Assembly (NCBI RefSeq): GCF_019352895.1
Contig: NZ_JAAAFX010000003.1
Location: forward strand, 1-64,000
Direction: 5' to 3'
From: Variovorax boronicumulans
GTDB taxonomy: Bacteria > Pseudomonadota > Gammaproteobacteria > Burkholderiales > Burkholderiaceae_C
DNA length: 64,000 nt
The translations under genes were made by a program, and so were the position numbers. The number at the start of each line of letters is the position of its first letter. The first letter of the stretch is position 1. Below the pieces are notes generated by a model. That model did no database searches, was not told where the DNA came from, and saw nothing but the letters and a program-made list of their open reading frames with translations. Of this stretch, positions 33,317 through 46,758 are shown in pieces.

Positions 33317-34042
33317 TCAGGGGGCCAGGCCGGCGATGAGCTTCTGGCTCAGCACGTGCGCGGCTTCTTCCCAGGTGGTGTGGACACCGATTGTAGAAAG
33401 ATCGACGGTGCGCAGCCCGGCATAGCCGCAAGGGTTGATGCGCGAGAAGGGTTCCAGGTCCATCGCCACATTGAAGGACACGCCGTGGTAGGTGCCGTGG
33501 CGCGCGACCTTGATGCCCAGCGCGGCGATCTTGCCGAGGCCGCGGAACAGGTCGCTGGCGGGGAAGGGGCCGGTCAGCGCGGAGCCGGGGGGCGATGCCT
33601 TCAGCACCGCGTGCGAGAACGGATCGTCGAGCCGCACGTAGATGCCCGGCGAGCCGGCCACGCGGTGGCCGGTCACGCCGAAGTGGGCCAGCGTGCGCAG
33701 CACCGATTCCTCGATGCGGTAGACGTACTCCTTGACGAAGTAGCCGGTGCGCCGCAGGTCGATCAGCGGGTAGGCGACCACCTGCCCGGGGCCGTGGTAG
33801 GTGACCTGGCCGCCGCGGTCGGTCTGCACCACCGGGATGTCGCCCGGATTCAGCAGGTGGTCGGCCTTGCCGGCCAGGCCCTGGGTGTAGACGCCCGGGT
33901 GCTCGCAGACCCACAGCGCATCGGGCGTGTCGGCGTCGCGCTGGGCCGCGAATGCGCGCATCGCGTCGTAGCTTTCGCGGTAGTCGATGTGGCCCAGCAG
34001 CGTCGCTGCCAGGGCCGGGCGCGCGAGCACCGCGTCGGTCAA
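33317..34042 (-). CDS. lipB: Octanoyltransferase
   Basis: Transfers octanoate from acyl carrier protein to lipoate-dependent enzymes. The protein has the family motif [20 protein letters not shown], the catalytic Lys in [11 protein letters not shown] and the acyl-thioester Cys in INPCGYAG. No ATG fits the N-terminus. A TTG at 34042, overlapping the ybeD stop codon, gives 241 residues, and a GTG at 34030 would give 237. The coupling with ybeD supports one of these non-ATG starts. Confidence 0.94.
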   Translation of the reverse strand: MTDAVLARPALAATLLGHIDYRESYDAMRAFAAQRDADTPDALWVCEHPGVYTQGLAGKADHLLNPGDIPVVQTDRGGQVTYHGPGQVVAYPLIDLRRTGYFVKEYVYRIEESVLRTLAHFGVTGHRVAGSPGIYVRLDDPFSHAVLKASPPGSALTGPFPASDLFRGLGKIAALGIKVARHGTYHGVSFNVAMDLEPFSRINPCGYAGLRTVDLSTIGVHTTWEEAAHVLSQKLIAGLAP

Positions 34043-34341
34043 AGCACCACCTTGACCATCGGATGCGAAGACAGCGTGCGGTAGATTTCGTCGAGCTGCT
34101 CGCGGCTGGTGGCCGTCACGTTGAGCGTCACGCCCAGGTAGTTGCCGGCCTTGCTGGTGCGCAGCTCGATGGTGCTCGCATCGAAGCTGGGATCGAAGCG
34201 TTCGGCCACCTGCGTGATCGCGTGCACGAAGCCGTCCACCTTGGGGCCCATCACCTTGATGGGGAAGATCGAGGGGTACGCGATCAGCGACTCCGTCGGG
34301 GGCGCGGAGGGGGCGGTGGCGGGGGGCGGTGAGGTCGTCAT
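34039..34341 (-). CDS. DUF493 (YbeD-like) protein
   Basis: A 100-residue protein of the DUF493/YbeD family, usually found beside lipB and suspected of a regulatory role in lipoate metabolism. It has the ferredoxin-like core [17 protein letters not shown] and the strand [22 protein letters not shown]. The N-terminus has a Pro/Ala-rich extension of about 15 residues. It is the first gene of the ybeD-lipB-lipA operon and diverges from the atp operon. Confidence 0.86.
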   Translation of the reverse strand: MTTSPPPATAPSAPPTESLIAYPSIFPIKVMGPKVDGFVHAITQVAERFDPSFDASTIELRTSKAGNYLGVTLNVTATSREQLDEIYRTLSSHPMVKVVL

Positions 34342-34421
34342 GGAAGGAAGGCGAGTGTGTCAAGCACGTGAAGTTCCCTGCTGACCTGCTTGGTCATGGC
34401 GGAACGGGAGGGGTTTTTACT

Positions 34422-34427
34422 TATAAT
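34422..34427 (+). promoter_or_regulatory. Perfect -10 box upstream of the atp operon
   Basis: TATAAT stands 40 nt before the predicted atpI start in the gap between ybeD and atpI. No good -35 is seen at 16-18 bp spacing (the sequence there is GCGGAA). A TTGGTC further upstream is too far away (26 bp). Confidence 0.5.
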
Positions 34428-34467
34428 CAATGGCTTTGTAAAATTCAGCAGCCTTCGGTGACTGGCG

Positions 34468-34986
34468 GTGCACATTCCAATGACGACAAGCACTCCTGAA
34501 TCCGAGATGGATGTCGAAGACTCCGATTTCAAGCCGCTCACCGCCGAACAGGCGCAGCAGCTGCGTGAAGCCAATCCCGAACCTTCGCCCTGGTGGGTGA
34601 TCGTGGCCCAGGTGGTCGCAGGATTGGTCGTGGCGGGCATCGGCTGGGGTTGGACGGGTCGGCCGGTGGTCGGCATGTCCGCACTTTACGGGGCATTGGC
34701 GGTGGCCATCCCGGCGGCGTTGTTTGTCCGGGGTGTCTTCGCGGGTACGAGGAGGGGTGCATCACAGGATGCGCCGGCATCGGCCGCGATGCTGAGATTT
34801 TTTGTCTGGGAGCTGATCAAGCTGGCGCTGACCATTGCCTTTTTGGCGGCGGCGCCCTGGGTGATCGGCAACCTGAGCTGGCTGGCGATGCTGTTGGGCG
34901 TCGTGGCGGCGCTGAAAATGTACTGGGTGGCCCTTGTGGTGCGGCCCAGATTGTTGAACCGGATTGATTCTTTAAAGAGACGCTGA
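34468..34986 (+). CDS. atpI: ATP synthase protein I
   Basis: Non-essential assembly factor thought to help form the c-ring. The 172-residue protein has a charged N-terminus, then four hydrophobic segments beginning WWVIVAQVVAGLVVAGIGW. It fits AtpI by position and topology rather than by a strong motif. Translation may start at GTG 34468 or ATG 34480; neither has a good ribosome binding site. It is followed by atpB 3 nt later. Confidence 0.82.
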   Translation: MHIPMTTSTPESEMDVEDSDFKPLTAEQAQQLREANPEPSPWWVIVAQVVAGLVVAGIGWGWTGRPVVGMSALYGALAVAIPAALFVRGVFAGTRRGASQDAPASAAMLRFFVWELIKLALTIAFLAAAPWVIGNLSWLAMLLGVVAALKMYWVALVVRPRLLNRIDSLKRR

Positions 34987-35868
<882 letters not shown>

Positions 35869-35923
35869 GCCTGGTTACCGCTTCGCTTTCCGTTTTTCTT
35901 TTCGCTTTCAATCTGTAATCTAA

Positions 35924-36202
<279 letters not shown>

Positions 36203-36236
36203 GTCCCGTTCAACGCCACTCTAGAAAGGTGTTGCC

Positions 36237-36707
36237 GTGAGTATCAACGCGACCCTGTTCGTTCAGGCCATCGTCTTCCTGCTGCTGGTGCTGTTCACGA
36301 TGAAATTCGTGTGGCCGCCCATCGCGAAGGCGCTGGATGACCGTGCACAAAAGATCGCCGCGGGCCTGGCGGCCGCCGAGAAGGCCAAGGCGGAACTCGC
36401 TTCGGCCAACCAGCGCGTCGAGCAGGAACTGGTGAAGTCTCGTCATGAGACGACCAACCTGTTGGCCGACGCTGAGCGCCGCGCCCAGCAAATCGTCGAA
36501 GAGGCCAAGGGCCGTGCCACCGTGGAGGCCAACAAGATCGTGGCCGCCGCACAGGCCGAAGCCGAACAGCAATCGGTGCGTGCCCGTGAGGTCTTGCGCG
36601 AGCAAGTCGCCGCGCTGGCCGTCAAGGGTGCCGAGCAGATTCTCCGCAAGGAAGTCAATGCCGGCGTCCACGCCGACCTGCTCGACCGCCTGAAGACCGA
36701 GCTCTGA
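36237..36707 (+). CDS. atpF: ATP synthase Fo subunit b
   Basis: Peripheral stalk subunit of 156 residues: one N-terminal membrane helix ([20 protein letters not shown]) and a long charged coiled coil. The start codon is GTG with AAAGGTG upstream. It lies 7 bp before atpH. Confidence 0.95.
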   Translation: MSINATLFVQAIVFLLLVLFTMKFVWPPIAKALDDRAQKIAAGLAAAEKAKAELASANQRVEQELVKSRHETTNLLADAERRAQQIVEEAKGRATVEANKIVAAAQAEAEQQSVRAREVLREQVAALAVKGAEQILRKEVNAGVHADLLDRLKTEL

Positions 36708-36714
36708 GGACGAC

Positions 36715-37245
36715 ATGGCCGAACTCGCCACCATCGCCCGTCCGTACGCCGAAGCGCTGTTCAAGGCTTCGGCGGGTGACCTCGAAGGCACGGCCGGCTG
36801 GATCGACCAGCTCGCCGCCGTCGCCGGGAATCCGCAACTGCTGCAGTTCGCCGCCGACCCGAAGGTCGTGCCCGAACAGGTGTTCGACCTGGTGTCCGGT
36901 TTCGTGTCGAAGGGCTTGCCGGAGAACGGCAAGAACTTCCTGCGTACCGTGATCGACAACGGTCGACTCGCCGCATTGCCCGAAGTCGCTGTGCAGTTCC
37001 GTCTTCTGAAGAACGCCCAGAGCGGCGCTTCGGATGCCGTGGTCTACAGCGCCTTTCCCATCGACGAAGCCGGTCTGCGGACCGTCGCCGAGTCGCTGGA
37101 GCGCCGTTTCGGCCGCAAGCTGAACACGCGGGTCGAACTGGATCCGTCGCTGATCGGCGGCATCCGCGCCGTGGTGGGTGATGAAGTCCTCGACACGTCC
37201 GTCAAGGCGCGTCTCGAGCAAATGAAAGCAGCGCTCACCGCTTGA
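36715..37245 (+). CDS. atpH: ATP synthase F1 subunit delta
   Basis: Stalk subunit of 176 residues linking F1 to the b dimer. It has the family start [16 protein letters not shown] and C-terminal [30 protein letters not shown] precedes the ATG. It lies between atpF and atpA as usual. Confidence 0.95.
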   Translation: MAELATIARPYAEALFKASAGDLEGTAGWIDQLAAVAGNPQLLQFAADPKVVPEQVFDLVSGFVSKGLPENGKNFLRTVIDNGRLAALPEVAVQFRLLKNAQSGASDAVVYSAFPIDEAGLRTVAESLERRFGRKLNTRVELDPSLIGGIRAVVGDEVLDTSVKARLEQMKAALTA

Positions 37246-37290
37246 TGCGGCGAGGCGGTTGGCCCCATTTATTGAAAGAAGGAAAGAGTC

Positions 37291-38844
37291 ATGCAACTCA
37301 ATCCCGCAGAAATTTCCGAACTGATCAAGAGCCGTATCGAGGGTCTTGGTGTCAGCGCTGACATTCGCAACCAGGGCACCGTGGTGTCGGTGACCGACGG
37401 CATCGTGCGCGTGCACGGCCTGTCGGACGCGATGCAGGGCGAAATGCTGGAGTTCACCCCCACCGCCGACGGCACGCCGTCGTACGGCCTGGCGCTGAAC
37501 CTCGAGCGCGACTCGGTCGGCGCCGTGATTCTGGGCGAGTACGAGCACATCTCCGAAGGCGACACCGTGAAGTGCACGGGCCGCATCCTGGAAGTGCCGG
37601 TCGGCCCCGAGCTCATCGGCCGCGTGGTGAACGCACTGGGCCAGCCGATCGACGGCAAGGGTCCCATCAACGCCAAGATGACCGACGTGATCGAAAAGGT
37701 CGCACCGGGCGTGATCGCACGGAAGTCCGTCGACCAGCCCCTGCAGACCGGCCTGAAGTCGATCGACTCCATGGTGCCGATCGGCCGCGGTCAACGCGAA
37801 CTGATCATCGGCGACCGCCAGACCGGCAAGACCGCCGTGGCGATCGACGCGATCATCAACCAGAAGGGCCAGGGCGTGACCTGCGTCTACGTCGCGATCG
37901 GCCAGAAGGCTTCGTCGATCAAGAACGTGGTGCGCGCACTGGAACAAGCCGGCGCGATGGACTACACCATCGTCGTGGCGGCTTCGGCTTCCGAATCGGC
38001 GGCCATGCAGTACGTGTCGGCCTACTCGGGCTGCACGATGGGCGAGTACTTCCGCGATCGCGGTGAAGACGCCCTGATCGTGTACGACGATCTGTCCAAG
38101 CAGGCCGTGGCCTACCGCCAGGTCTCGCTGCTGCTGCGCCGCCCGCCAGGCCGCGAAGCCTACCCCGGCGACGTGTTCTATCTCCACTCGCGTCTGCTCG
38201 AGCGCGCCGCTCGCGTGAACGCCGACTACGTCGAAGCCTTCACCAAGGGTGAAGTCAAGGGCAAGACCGGTTCGCTGACGGCACTGCCGATCATCGAAAC
38301 GCAAGCCGGCGACGTGTCCGCTTTCGTGCCGACCAACGTGATCTCGATCACCGACGGCCAGATCTTCCTGGAAACCTCGCTGTTCAACGCCGGTATCCGC
38401 CCCGCCATCAACGCCGGTATCTCGGTGTCGCGCGTGGGTTCGTCGGCCCAGACGAAGATCATCAAGAGCCTGTCCGGCGGTATCCGTACCGACCTGGCCC
38501 AGTACCGTGAACTGGCTGCGTTCGCGCAGTTCGCTTCCGACCTGGACGAAGCCACCCGCAAGCAGCTCGACCGCGGTGCCCGCGTGACCGAACTGCTCAA
38601 GCAGGCCCAGTACAGCCCGCTGCCCATCTCGCTGATGGGTGCCACGCTGTTCGCGGTGAACAAGGGCTTCATGGACGATCTGGACATCAAGAAGGTTCTG
38701 CCCTTCGAACACGGTCTGCATCAGTTCCTGAAGACCAGCCACGCTGCGCTGCTCGACAAGGTCGAGAAGGCCAAGGCGCTCGACAAGGACGCCGAGGCTG
38801 AACTGACCGCTGCCATCACGACGTTCAAGAAGTCGTTCGCCTGA
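37291..38844 (+). CDS. atpA: ATP synthase F1 subunit alpha
   Basis: Regulatory nucleotide-binding subunit of 517 residues. The Walker A motif GDRQTGKT is at residues 174-181, and the family signature [17 protein letters not shown] is near 370. GAAAGGAAAGAG lies before the ATG. Normal length, no anomalies. Confidence 0.97.
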   Translation: MQLNPAEISELIKSRIEGLGVSADIRNQGTVVSVTDGIVRVHGLSDAMQGEMLEFTPTADGTPSYGLALNLERDSVGAVILGEYEHISEGDTVKCTGRILEVPVGPELIGRVVNALGQPIDGKGPINAKMTDVIEKVAPGVIARKSVDQPLQTGLKSIDSMVPIGRGQRELIIGDRQTGKTAVAIDAIINQKGQGVTCVYVAIGQKASSIKNVVRALEQAGAMDYTIVVAASASESAAMQYVSAYSGCTMGEYFRDRGEDALIVYDDLSKQAVAYRQVSLLLRRPPGREAYPGDVFYLHSRLLERAARVNADYVEAFTKGEVKGKTGSLTALPIIETQAGDVSAFVPTNVISITDGQIFLETSLFNAGIRPAINAGISVSRVGSSAQTKIIKSLSGGIRTDLAQYRELAAFAQFASDLDEATRKQLDRGARVTELLKQAQYSPLPISLMGATLFAVNKGFMDDLDIKKVLPFEHGLHQFLKTSHAALLDKVEKAKALDKDAEAELTAAITTFKKSFA

Positions 38845-38876
38845 TGGCGCTCGACACCAAGGCTTAAGGAGCATCT

Positions 38877-39752
38877 ATGGCAGCCGGTAAGGAAATCCGC
38901 GGCAAGATCAAATCGGTGGAGAACACCAAGAAGATCACCAAGGCCATGGAAATGGTCTCGGTGTCCAAGATGCGCAAGGCGCAGGAGCGCATGCGCGCCG
39001 CGCGCCCGTACAGCGAGAAGATCCGCACCATTGCGGCGAACCTGGGTCAGGCGAACCCCGAGTACGTGCACCCGTTCATGAAGACGAACGACGCGAAGGC
39101 GATCGGCTTCATCGTGGTGACCAGCGACAAGGGCCTGTGCGGCGGGTTGAACACCAACCTGCTGCGCGCGGTCACGGCGCGCCTGCGCGAAGCGCAGGCC
39201 GCCGGCCAGGCCGTCGAGACGGTGGCGATCGGCGGACGCGGTCTGGGTTTTCTCAACCGCATCGGCGCCCGCGTGGTCGCGCATGTCACCCAGCTGGGCG
39301 ACACGCCGCATCTCGACAAGCTGATCGGTCCGGTCAAGACCCTGCTCGACGCTTACGCGGAAGGCAAGCTCTCGGCGGTGTATCTCTGCTACACGAAGTT
39401 CATCAACACGATCAAGCAGGAGCCGACGGTGGAGCAACTGCTGCCGCTGGCCGCTGAATCGCTGAAGGTCGAGCCGGGTCAGCATTCGTGGGACTACATC
39501 TACGAGCCGAACGCGGAAAGCGTGATCGACGAACTTCTGGTGCGCTATGTGGAGTCGCTGGCCTACCAGGCCGTGGCCGAGAACATGGCGTCCGAGCACT
39601 CGGCGCGCATGGTGGCCATGAAGGCCGCGACCGACAACGCAGGCAACGTGATCGCCGAACTCAAGCTGGTCTACAACAAGACCCGCCAGGCCGGCATCAC
39701 CAAAGAGCTGTCGGAAATCGTGTCGGGCGCTGCGGCGGCCGCCGGCGTCTGA
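38877..39752 (+). CDS. atpG: ATP synthase F1 subunit gamma
   Basis: Central rotor shaft of 291 residues. N-terminal helix [21 protein letters not shown] and C-terminal helix with [24 protein letters not shown] are both typical; [14 protein letters not shown] marks the globular domain. AAGGAG lies before the ATG. Confidence 0.97.
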   Translation: MAAGKEIRGKIKSVENTKKITKAMEMVSVSKMRKAQERMRAARPYSEKIRTIAANLGQANPEYVHPFMKTNDAKAIGFIVVTSDKGLCGGLNTNLLRAVTARLREAQAAGQAVETVAIGGRGLGFLNRIGARVVAHVTQLGDTPHLDKLIGPVKTLLDAYAEGKLSAVYLCYTKFINTIKQEPTVEQLLPLAAESLKVEPGQHSWDYIYEPNAESVIDELLVRYVESLAYQAVAENMASEHSARMVAMKAATDNAGNVIAELKLVYNKTRQAGITKELSEIVSGAAAAAGV

Positions 39753-39786
39753 GGCTTCCTCGACGTCACCCAGATTCAAAAATTAA

Positions 39787-41214
<1,428 letters not shown>

Positions 41215-41338
41215 GGCTTCGCAGCCGACCGCCAGGCTTCGTGGCCGTGCTCACCGTGCTCCGGTACGGTTTCGCGCGGCGCCACTCCCGACGACCGGCT
41301 GCCTGCTTTGCTCCACTTCTTCAACCTAAGGAAATCAG

Positions 41339-41758
41339 ATGGCCAACACCATTCACGTCGACGTGGTCAGCGCGGAAGAGTCGATCTTCTCGGGCGAAGC
41401 ACGCTTCGTCGCGCTGCCCGGTGAAGCCGGCGAGCTCGGCATCTACCCGCGCCACACGCCCCTGATCACACGCATCCGCCCGGGGGCCGTGCGCATCGAG
41501 ACGGCCGACGGCAACGAGGAATTCGTCTTCGTGGCCGGCGGCATCCTGGAAGTGCAACCGAACAGCGTCACCGTGCTGTCCGACACCGCGATCCGCGGCA
41601 AGGACCTCGACGACGAGAAGGCCAACGCCGCCAAGGCCGCCGCCGAAGAAGCGCTGAAGAACGCCAAGAGCGACATCGACATCGCGATGGCGCAGTCGGA
41701 ACTGGCCGTGATGGCCGCGCAGATCGCTGCGCTGCGCAAGTACCGCCAGAAGAGGTAA
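41339..41758 (+). CDS. atpC: ATP synthase F1 subunit epsilon
   Basis: Rotor subunit of 139 residues that can inhibit ATP hydrolysis. The beta-sandwich contains [21 protein letters not shown], and the C-terminal two-helix part ends [13 protein letters not shown]. It is separated from atpD by 124 bp with no evident feature, and AAGGA lies upstream. Confidence 0.96.
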   Translation: MANTIHVDVVSAEESIFSGEARFVALPGEAGELGIYPRHTPLITRIRPGAVRIETADGNEEFVFVAGGILEVQPNSVTVLSDTAIRGKDLDDEKANAAKAAAEEALKNAKSDIDIAMAQSELAVMAAQIAALRKYRQKR

Positions 41759-41784
41759 CGCGCCTTTCGCAGGTCGCGTGAGAC

Positions 41785-41807
41785 AGCCGCCTTCGGGCGG
41801 CTTTTTT
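41785..41807 (+). terminator. Rho-independent terminator of the atp operon
   Basis: The stem AGCCGCC / GGCGGCT closed by TTCG is followed by T-rich sequence (six T including the last stem base, then C). It ends the atpIBEFHAGDC transcript 26 bp after atpC. Confidence 0.9.
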
Positions 41808-41850
41808 CTCGTCTGGTCGACTTCGGTCTGAATATGTTCTAAGTTGGACC

Positions 41851-41879
41851 TTGTCCGGCTGAAGCCGCCCCACTAGTAT
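41851..41879 (+). promoter_or_regulatory. Predicted promoter of the sugar transport operon
   Basis: TTGTCC (41851-41856) and TAGTAT (41874-41879) are separated by exactly 17 bp. Transcription would begin about 14 nt before the ATG of the ROK regulator at 41900. Confidence 0.6.
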
Positions 41880-41899
41880 TCGCCATCTTCCAGCCACCG

Positions 41900-43129
41900 A
41901 TGCCGGAAGCAAGACGGAGACAAGACTTGGAACGCTGGAGCGGGCTCACTGCCGATGAGATGCAGGTGCTGGAAACGACCTTCTGGTCGTCCGGCGGCTC
42001 GCGCCATGGCGTGGCCGAACGGCTGGGCTTTTCCAAGAGCAAGGCCAACGGCCTGATCGCCGGCCTGGTCGAGCAGGGGCTCCTGGCCGAAGCCGGCCTG
42101 CAGCGCTCCTCGGGCGGCCGCCGCGCCGAGAACCTCCAGCTCAACGATGCGCTCGGCGTGCTGATCGGCATCGACATCGGCGCGACCAGCCTCGACATCG
42201 CGGTGCTCGGCCCCGACCTGCGTCCGCTGGCGCAGCACACCGAAGCGACCGACGTGCGCCAGGGCCCGGGCGTGGTGCTGGCCCGTGTGCGCGTGCTGAT
42301 GCGCGAGCTGCTGGCCCGCTGCGGCCATGGCGCGAAGCAGGTGATGGGCATCGGCATCGGCGTCCCGGGGCCGGTCAACTTCCAGATCGGCCAGCTGGTC
42401 AATCCGCCGCTGATGCCGGCCTGGGACGGCTTCTCGATCCGCGACGCGCTGCGCGAGGACTACACGGCGCCGGTCTTCGTCGACAACGACGTCAACCTGA
42501 TGGCGCTGGGCGAACTCTGGCGCCTGAAGCGCTCGCTGCAAAACTTCCTCGTGATCAAGGTCGGCACCGGCATCGGCTGCGGCATCGTGGTGCACGGCGA
42601 GGTCTACCGCGGCGCGGCCGGTTCGGCCGGCGACGTGGGCCACATCTGCGTCGACCAGGAAGGCCCGCGCTGCCACTGCGGCAACGTCGGCTGCGTCGAG
42701 GTGATGGCCGCGGGCCCGGCGATCACGCGCATGGCGGTGCAGGCCGCCGAGGCCGGCGAGAGCGAGATGCTGGCCGAGCGCCTGCGCACCCAGGGCCGGC
42801 TCGACGCCGTCGATGTGGGCCACGCGGGCCGGGCCGGCGACGCCGCGGCCAACGGCATCATCCAGCGCGCGGGCAACCTGCTGGGCCAGATGCTGGCGTC
42901 GGTGGTCAACTTTTTCAATCCGTCGCACGTGTTCATCGGCGGCGGCATCACGCACATCGGCCCGCTGTTCCTCGCGGCCGTGCGGCAGAGCGTCTACCAG
43001 CGTTCGCTGGCGCTGTCGACGCGGCACCTGGAGATCCAGTACACGCCGCTGGGCCCGCAGGCCGGGCTCATCGGGGCGGGCGCGCTCGCCATGCAGGAAA
43101 CACTGAAGGTCAGGGGGATCGCACCATGA
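41900..43129 (+). CDS. ROK family transcriptional regulator
   Basis: NagC/XylR-type regulator of 409 residues. An N-terminal winged-helix region (about 20-75, with GVAERLGFSKSKANGLIAGLVEQGLL) is joined to a sugar-kinase-like ROK domain: GIDIGATSLDIAVLG, then the zinc site CHCGNVGCVEV. Such proteins repress sugar genes until a ligand binds. It precedes and overlaps the ABC ATPase by ATGA, so it is expected to control this operon and itself. Confidence 0.9.
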   Translation: MPEARRRQDLERWSGLTADEMQVLETTFWSSGGSRHGVAERLGFSKSKANGLIAGLVEQGLLAEAGLQRSSGGRRAENLQLNDALGVLIGIDIGATSLDIAVLGPDLRPLAQHTEATDVRQGPGVVLARVRVLMRELLARCGHGAKQVMGIGIGVPGPVNFQIGQLVNPPLMPAWDGFSIRDALREDYTAPVFVDNDVNLMALGELWRLKRSLQNFLVIKVGTGIGCGIVVHGEVYRGAAGSAGDVGHICVDQEGPRCHCGNVGCVEVMAAGPAITRMAVQAAEAGESEMLAERLRTQGRLDAVDVGHAGRAGDAAANGIIQRAGNLLGQMLASVVNFFNPSHVFIGGGITHIGPLFLAAVRQSVYQRSLALSTRHLEIQYTPLGPQAGLIGAGALAMQETLKVRGIAP

Positions 43130-44739
43130 GCGTTGAGAGCACGGGCAAGGCCGGCGTGGCCGTCGCCTTCGACCAGATCGTCAAGGCCTTCGGCCCGGTG
43201 CAGGTGCTGCACGGCGTGAGCTTCGCGCTCGAGCCCGGCCGCGTCTACGGCCTGCTGGGCGAGAACGGCGCGGGCAAGTCGACGCTGATGAAGATCCTCG
43301 CGGGCTACGAGCAGCCCACGGGCGGCGTGCTGCACATCAACGGCCAGCCGCAGCAGTTCGCGAGCTCGCGCGATGCCGAGGCGCTGGGCATCGTGCTGAT
43401 CCACCAGGAGTTCAATCTCGCGGAAGACCTCAGCGTCGCGCAGAACATCTTCCTGGGCCATGAAAAGAAAATGTCGCCCCTTGGCCGCCTTTTCAAGGCG
43501 GCCGTCCCCCGAGGGGAGCAAGGAAGCTTGGGGCGGCCCGGCGATTCCTTGAAAGGCTGGCTGCTCGACGACGCGGCGATGGAGCGCGACGCCGCCGCCG
43601 CGCTCGCGGCCGTCGGCCTGCAGGTCGATCCGCGCACCAAGGTGCGCCGCCTGATCGTGGCCGAGAAGCAGCTGGTCGAGATCGCCAAGGCCATCGCGCG
43701 CCGCGCGCGGCTGCTGATCATGGACGAGCCCACCGCCACGCTCACGCCCGGCGAGACCGAGCGGCTCTTCAAGCTGATCGCGCAGCTGCGTGCCGACGGC
43801 GTGACCATCGTCTACATCTCGCACAAGCTCGACGAGGTCGAGCAGGTGACCGACGACGTGATCGTGATGCGCGACGGCCGCTTCGTCACGCGCTCGCTCA
43901 CGGCCGAGGTCACGCGCCACCAGATGGCCAACCTGATGGTGGGCCGCGAGCTGGCCGACCTCTACCCGCCGCGCGACGCCGTGGTGCGCGACGTCGCGCC
44001 CGCGATGCAGGTGCGCCACTTCAGCGTGCCCGGCTGGGCCCAGGACGCGAGCTTCGAGGTGCGCCCCGGCGAGATCCTGGGCTTCGCCGGCCTGGTCGGC
44101 GCGGGCCGCACCGAACTGTTCGAGGGCCTGATGGGCCTGCGTCCGGGCAGCGGCACGGTCGAGATGCTGGGCCGGCCGGTGGCGCTGCGCAACCCGCGCG
44201 ACGCGGCACGGCACGGCTTCACCTACCTGAGCGAAGACCGCAAGGGCAAGGGCCTGCACGTGCACTTCGGCCTGCGCCAGAACCTCACGCTGATGGCGCT
44301 GGAGCGCTATGCACAGCCCTGGCTCAAGCCCGATGCCGAGCGCGCTGCGCTGGCCGAGGCGGTGAAGGACTATGGCATCCGCACCGGCGACCTCGATGCG
44401 CGTGCCTCCTCGCTGTCGGGCGGCAACCAGCAGAAGCTCGCGCTGGCCAAGGTGCTGCAGCCGCGGCCCAAGGTGGTGGTGCTCGACGAGCCCACGCGCG
44501 GTGTCGACGTGGGCGCCAAGCGCGACATCTATTTCCTGATCCAGCGACTGGCCCGCGAGGGGCTGGCCGTGATCGTCGTCTCGTCCGAGCTCATGGAGCT
44601 GATCGGCCTGTGCCACCGCGTCGCGGTGATGCGTGCGGGCAGGCTCGTCACGACCCTGGACGCGGACCATCTCACCGAAGAAGAGCTCATCGCCCATGCC
44701 ACCGGAACAGCCGCCAATGAACAACACGCCCACGCCTGA
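43126..44739 (+). CDS. Ribose-type sugar ABC transporter ATPase with in-frame repeat insertion
   Basis: RbsA/XylG-type double ATPase of 537 residues. First domain: Walker [10 protein letters not shown] (45-53) and Walker [11 protein letters not shown], with an atypical signature ([14 protein letters not shown] instead of LSVGQ). Second domain: the usual degenerate GLVGAGRTE, a canonical LSGGNQQK and [13 protein letters not shown]. Between HEKK and WLLDDAA, residues 116-144 are extra relative to related proteins and are encoded by a palindromic intergenic-type repeat (43471-43557) inserted without breaking the frame. The insertion lies in the helical part of the first domain. Confidence 0.9.
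   Translation: MSVESTGKAGVAVAFDQIVKAFGPVQVLHGVSFALEPGRVYGLLGENGAGKSTLMKILAGYEQPTGGVLHINGQPQQFASSRDAEALGIVLIHQEFNLAEDLSVAQNIFLGHEKKMSPLGRLFKAAVPRGEQGSLGRPGDSLKGWLLDDAAMERDAAAALAAVGLQVDPRTKVRRLIVAEKQLVEIAKAIARRARLLIMDEPTATLTPGETERLFKLIAQLRADGVTIVYISHKLDEVEQVTDDVIVMRDGRFVTRSLTAEVTRHQMANLMVGRELADLYPPRDAVVRDVAPAMQVRHFSVPGWAQDASFEVRPGEILGFAGLVGAGRTELFEGLMGLRPGSGTVEMLGRPVALRNPRDAARHGFTYLSEDRKGKGLHVHFGLRQNLTLMALERYAQPWLKPDAERAALAEAVKDYGIRTGDLDARASSLSGGNQQKLALAKVLQPRPKVVVLDEPTRGVDVGAKRDIYFLIQRLAREGLAVIVVSSELMELIGLCHRVAVMRAGRLVTTLDADHLTEEELIAHATGTAANEQHAHA
43471..43557. repeat. Palindromic repeat inserted in frame in the ABC ATPase gene
   Basis: 87 bp (29 codons) with a perfect 9-bp hairpin GGCCGCCTT-TTC-AAGGCGGCC at 43483-43503, followed by CCCCCGAGGGGAG and flanked by outer arms CGCCCC (43475) and GGGGCG (43530). 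This is the composition of intergenic repeats in this genome type, not of ATPase coding sequence. Confidence 0.7.
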
Positions 44740-45727
44740 GGCCGCCGCCCACCGCGCCGAATCCAAACCCGGCTGGGCCGCGCGCCTGCACGGGCTGGGG
44801 CCGATCATCGGCCTGGTGCTGCTGTGCATCGCGGGCACCTTGCTCAACGGCGACTTCGCCACCGTCGACAACGCGATGAACGTGCTCACGCGCACCGCCT
44901 TCATCGGCATCATCGCGGTCGGCATGTGCTTCGTGATCATCTCGGGCGGCATCGACCTGTCGGTGGGCTCGATGGCCGCGCTGATCGCAGGCAGCGTGAT
45001 CATGTTCATCAACTGGGCCGGCCCGGCCACGGGCTCGCCGCTGATGGCCGTGATGCTGGGCGCCGCGCTGGCGGTGGTGCTGGGCGCGATGTTCGGGCTC
45101 GCGCACGGCCTGCTGATCACCAAGGGCCGCATCGAGCCCTTCATCGTCACGCTGGGCACGCTGGGCATCTTCCGCGCCTACCTGACCTACTTCGCCGACG
45201 GCGGCGCGCTCACGCTCGACAACGAGCTGTCGGACCTCTACGCGCCGGTCTACTACGCGAGCCTCGCGGGCATCCCGGTGCCGGTCTGGGTCTTCTTCAT
45301 CGTGGCGGTGATCGGTGGCGTGATCCTCAACCGCACCGCCTACGGCCGCTACGTGCAGGCCATCGGCTCGAACGAACAGGTGGCCCGTTACGCGGCCGTC
45401 GACGTCGACCGCGTGAAGATCCTGACCTACGTGCTGCTGGGCGTGTGCGTGGGCATCGCGACGCTGCTCTACGTGCCGCGCCTGGGCTCGGCCTCGCCGA
45501 CCACCGGCCTGCTGTGGGAGCTCGAAGCCATCGCCGCGGTGATCGTCGGCGGCACCGCGCTGAAGGGCGGCGCGGGCAGCATCACCGGCACCGTGATCGG
45601 CGCGATCCTGCTCTCGGTCATCAGCAACATCCTGAACCTCACCAGCATCATCAGCGTGTACCTCAACGCGGCGGTGCAGGGCTTCGTGATCATCATCGTC
45701 GCGTTCCTGCAGCGCGGCCGGCGTTGA
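44717..45727 (+). CDS. Ribose-type ABC transporter permease
   Basis: RbsC/XylH-like inner-membrane permease of 336 residues with 8-10 hydrophobic segments. The family motifs [12 protein letters not shown] and the loop [23 protein letters not shown] are clear, followed by [19 protein letters not shown]. The start is ATG 44717 or ATG 44696; both lie inside the end of the ATPase gene, indicating coupling. Confidence 0.92.
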   Translation: MNNTPTPEAAAHRAESKPGWAARLHGLGPIIGLVLLCIAGTLLNGDFATVDNAMNVLTRTAFIGIIAVGMCFVIISGGIDLSVGSMAALIAGSVIMFINWAGPATGSPLMAVMLGAALAVVLGAMFGLAHGLLITKGRIEPFIVTLGTLGIFRAYLTYFADGGALTLDNELSDLYAPVYYASLAGIPVPVWVFFIVAVIGGVILNRTAYGRYVQAIGSNEQVARYAAVDVDRVKILTYVLLGVCVGIATLLYVPRLGSASPTTGLLWELEAIAAVIVGGTALKGGAGSITGTVIGAILLSVISNILNLTSIISVYLNAAVQGFVIIIVAFLQRGRR

Positions 45728-45779
45728 TCGATTCCATTTCCCGTCCGTTCCATCCGTTTTCATCACAGGAGACAAAAGC

Positions 45780-46748
45780 ATGAGCTTCCAACACACGAAA
45801 CGCATCGCACTCGGCGCCATCGCGGCCGCCGCCGCACTGGCCTTGATGCCCGCCATGGCCGCGGAGAAGGTCAACCTCGGCGTGTCGATCCCGGCCGCCA
45901 CGCACAGCTTCATGGGCGGCATCAACTACTGGGCCAACCAGGCGAAGAAGGACCTGGAGAAGGAACACAAGGACCTGAAGATCACGATCAAGACCGCCAG
46001 CGGCGCGCCCGAACAGGCCAACCAGCTGCAGGACTTCACGACCGTGACCAAGATCAACGCGCTGGTGATCTTCCCCTTCGAGTCGGCCGCGCTGACCAAG
46101 CCGGTGGCCCAGGTCAAGGCCAAGGGCGCCTACGTGACCGTGGTCGACCGCGGCCTGACCGACACCAGCGCGCAGGACGCCTACGTGGCCGGCGACAACA
46201 CCGCCTTCGGCCGCATCCCGGCCGAGTACATCGTGAAGACGCTGGGCGGCAAGGGCAATGTGGTGGCACTGCGCGGCATCGCGACCACGCTCGACAACGA
46301 ACGCATGGACGCCTTCAACGCGGTGCTCAAGGCCAACCCCGACGTCAAGCTGCTCGACGCCAAGTACGCCAACTGGAACCGCGACGATGCCTTCAAGGTC
46401 ACGCAGGACTACCTGACGCGCTTCAAGCAGATCGACGCCATCTGGGCCGCCGACGACGACATGGCCGTGGGCGTGTTGAAGGCCATCGAGCAGGCCAAGC
46501 GCGAAGACATCAAGATCGTGTTCGGCGGCGCGGGCGCCAAGGCCATGGTCAAGACCATCCTGGACGGCAAGGACAAGCGCATCGGCGCCGACGTGAGCTA
46601 CTCGCCCAAGTTCATCTACGACGCGATCAAGCTCACGGCCGAAGCGCGCCTCAAGGGCGAGAAGCTGCCGGCCACGACGATCATTCCTTCGGTGCTGATC
46701 ACCAAGGACAACGCCAAGGACTTCTACCACCCCGACTCGCCGTTCTGA
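45780..46748 (+). CDS. Sugar ABC transporter substrate-binding protein
   Basis: Periplasmic binding protein of 322 residues, RbsB-like (Peripla_BP_4). Signal peptide to AMA (about residue 27), then [17 protein letters not shown], and the hinge region [19 protein letters not shown]. The sugar is unknown; ROK regulator and Gfo/Idh/MocA dehydrogenase neighbours suggest a polyol, inositol or amino sugar. AGGAGA lies before the ATG. Confidence 0.92.
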   Translation: MSFQHTKRIALGAIAAAAALALMPAMAAEKVNLGVSIPAATHSFMGGINYWANQAKKDLEKEHKDLKITIKTASGAPEQANQLQDFTTVTKINALVIFPFESAALTKPVAQVKAKGAYVTVVDRGLTDTSAQDAYVAGDNTAFGRIPAEYIVKTLGGKGNVVALRGIATTLDNERMDAFNAVLKANPDVKLLDAKYANWNRDDAFKVTQDYLTRFKQIDAIWAADDDMAVGVLKAIEQAKREDIKIVFGGAGAKAMVKTILDGKDKRIGADVSYSPKFIYDAIKLTAEARLKGEKLPATTIIPSVLITKDNAKDFYHPDSPF

Positions 46749-46758
46749 CGGCGGCTTT

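Noticed and set aside
34390-34427. TTGGTC as a -35 partner for the TATAAT upstream of atpI.
   Set aside because: The spacing is 26 bp, far from the workable 16-18 bp, so only the -10 box is reported.
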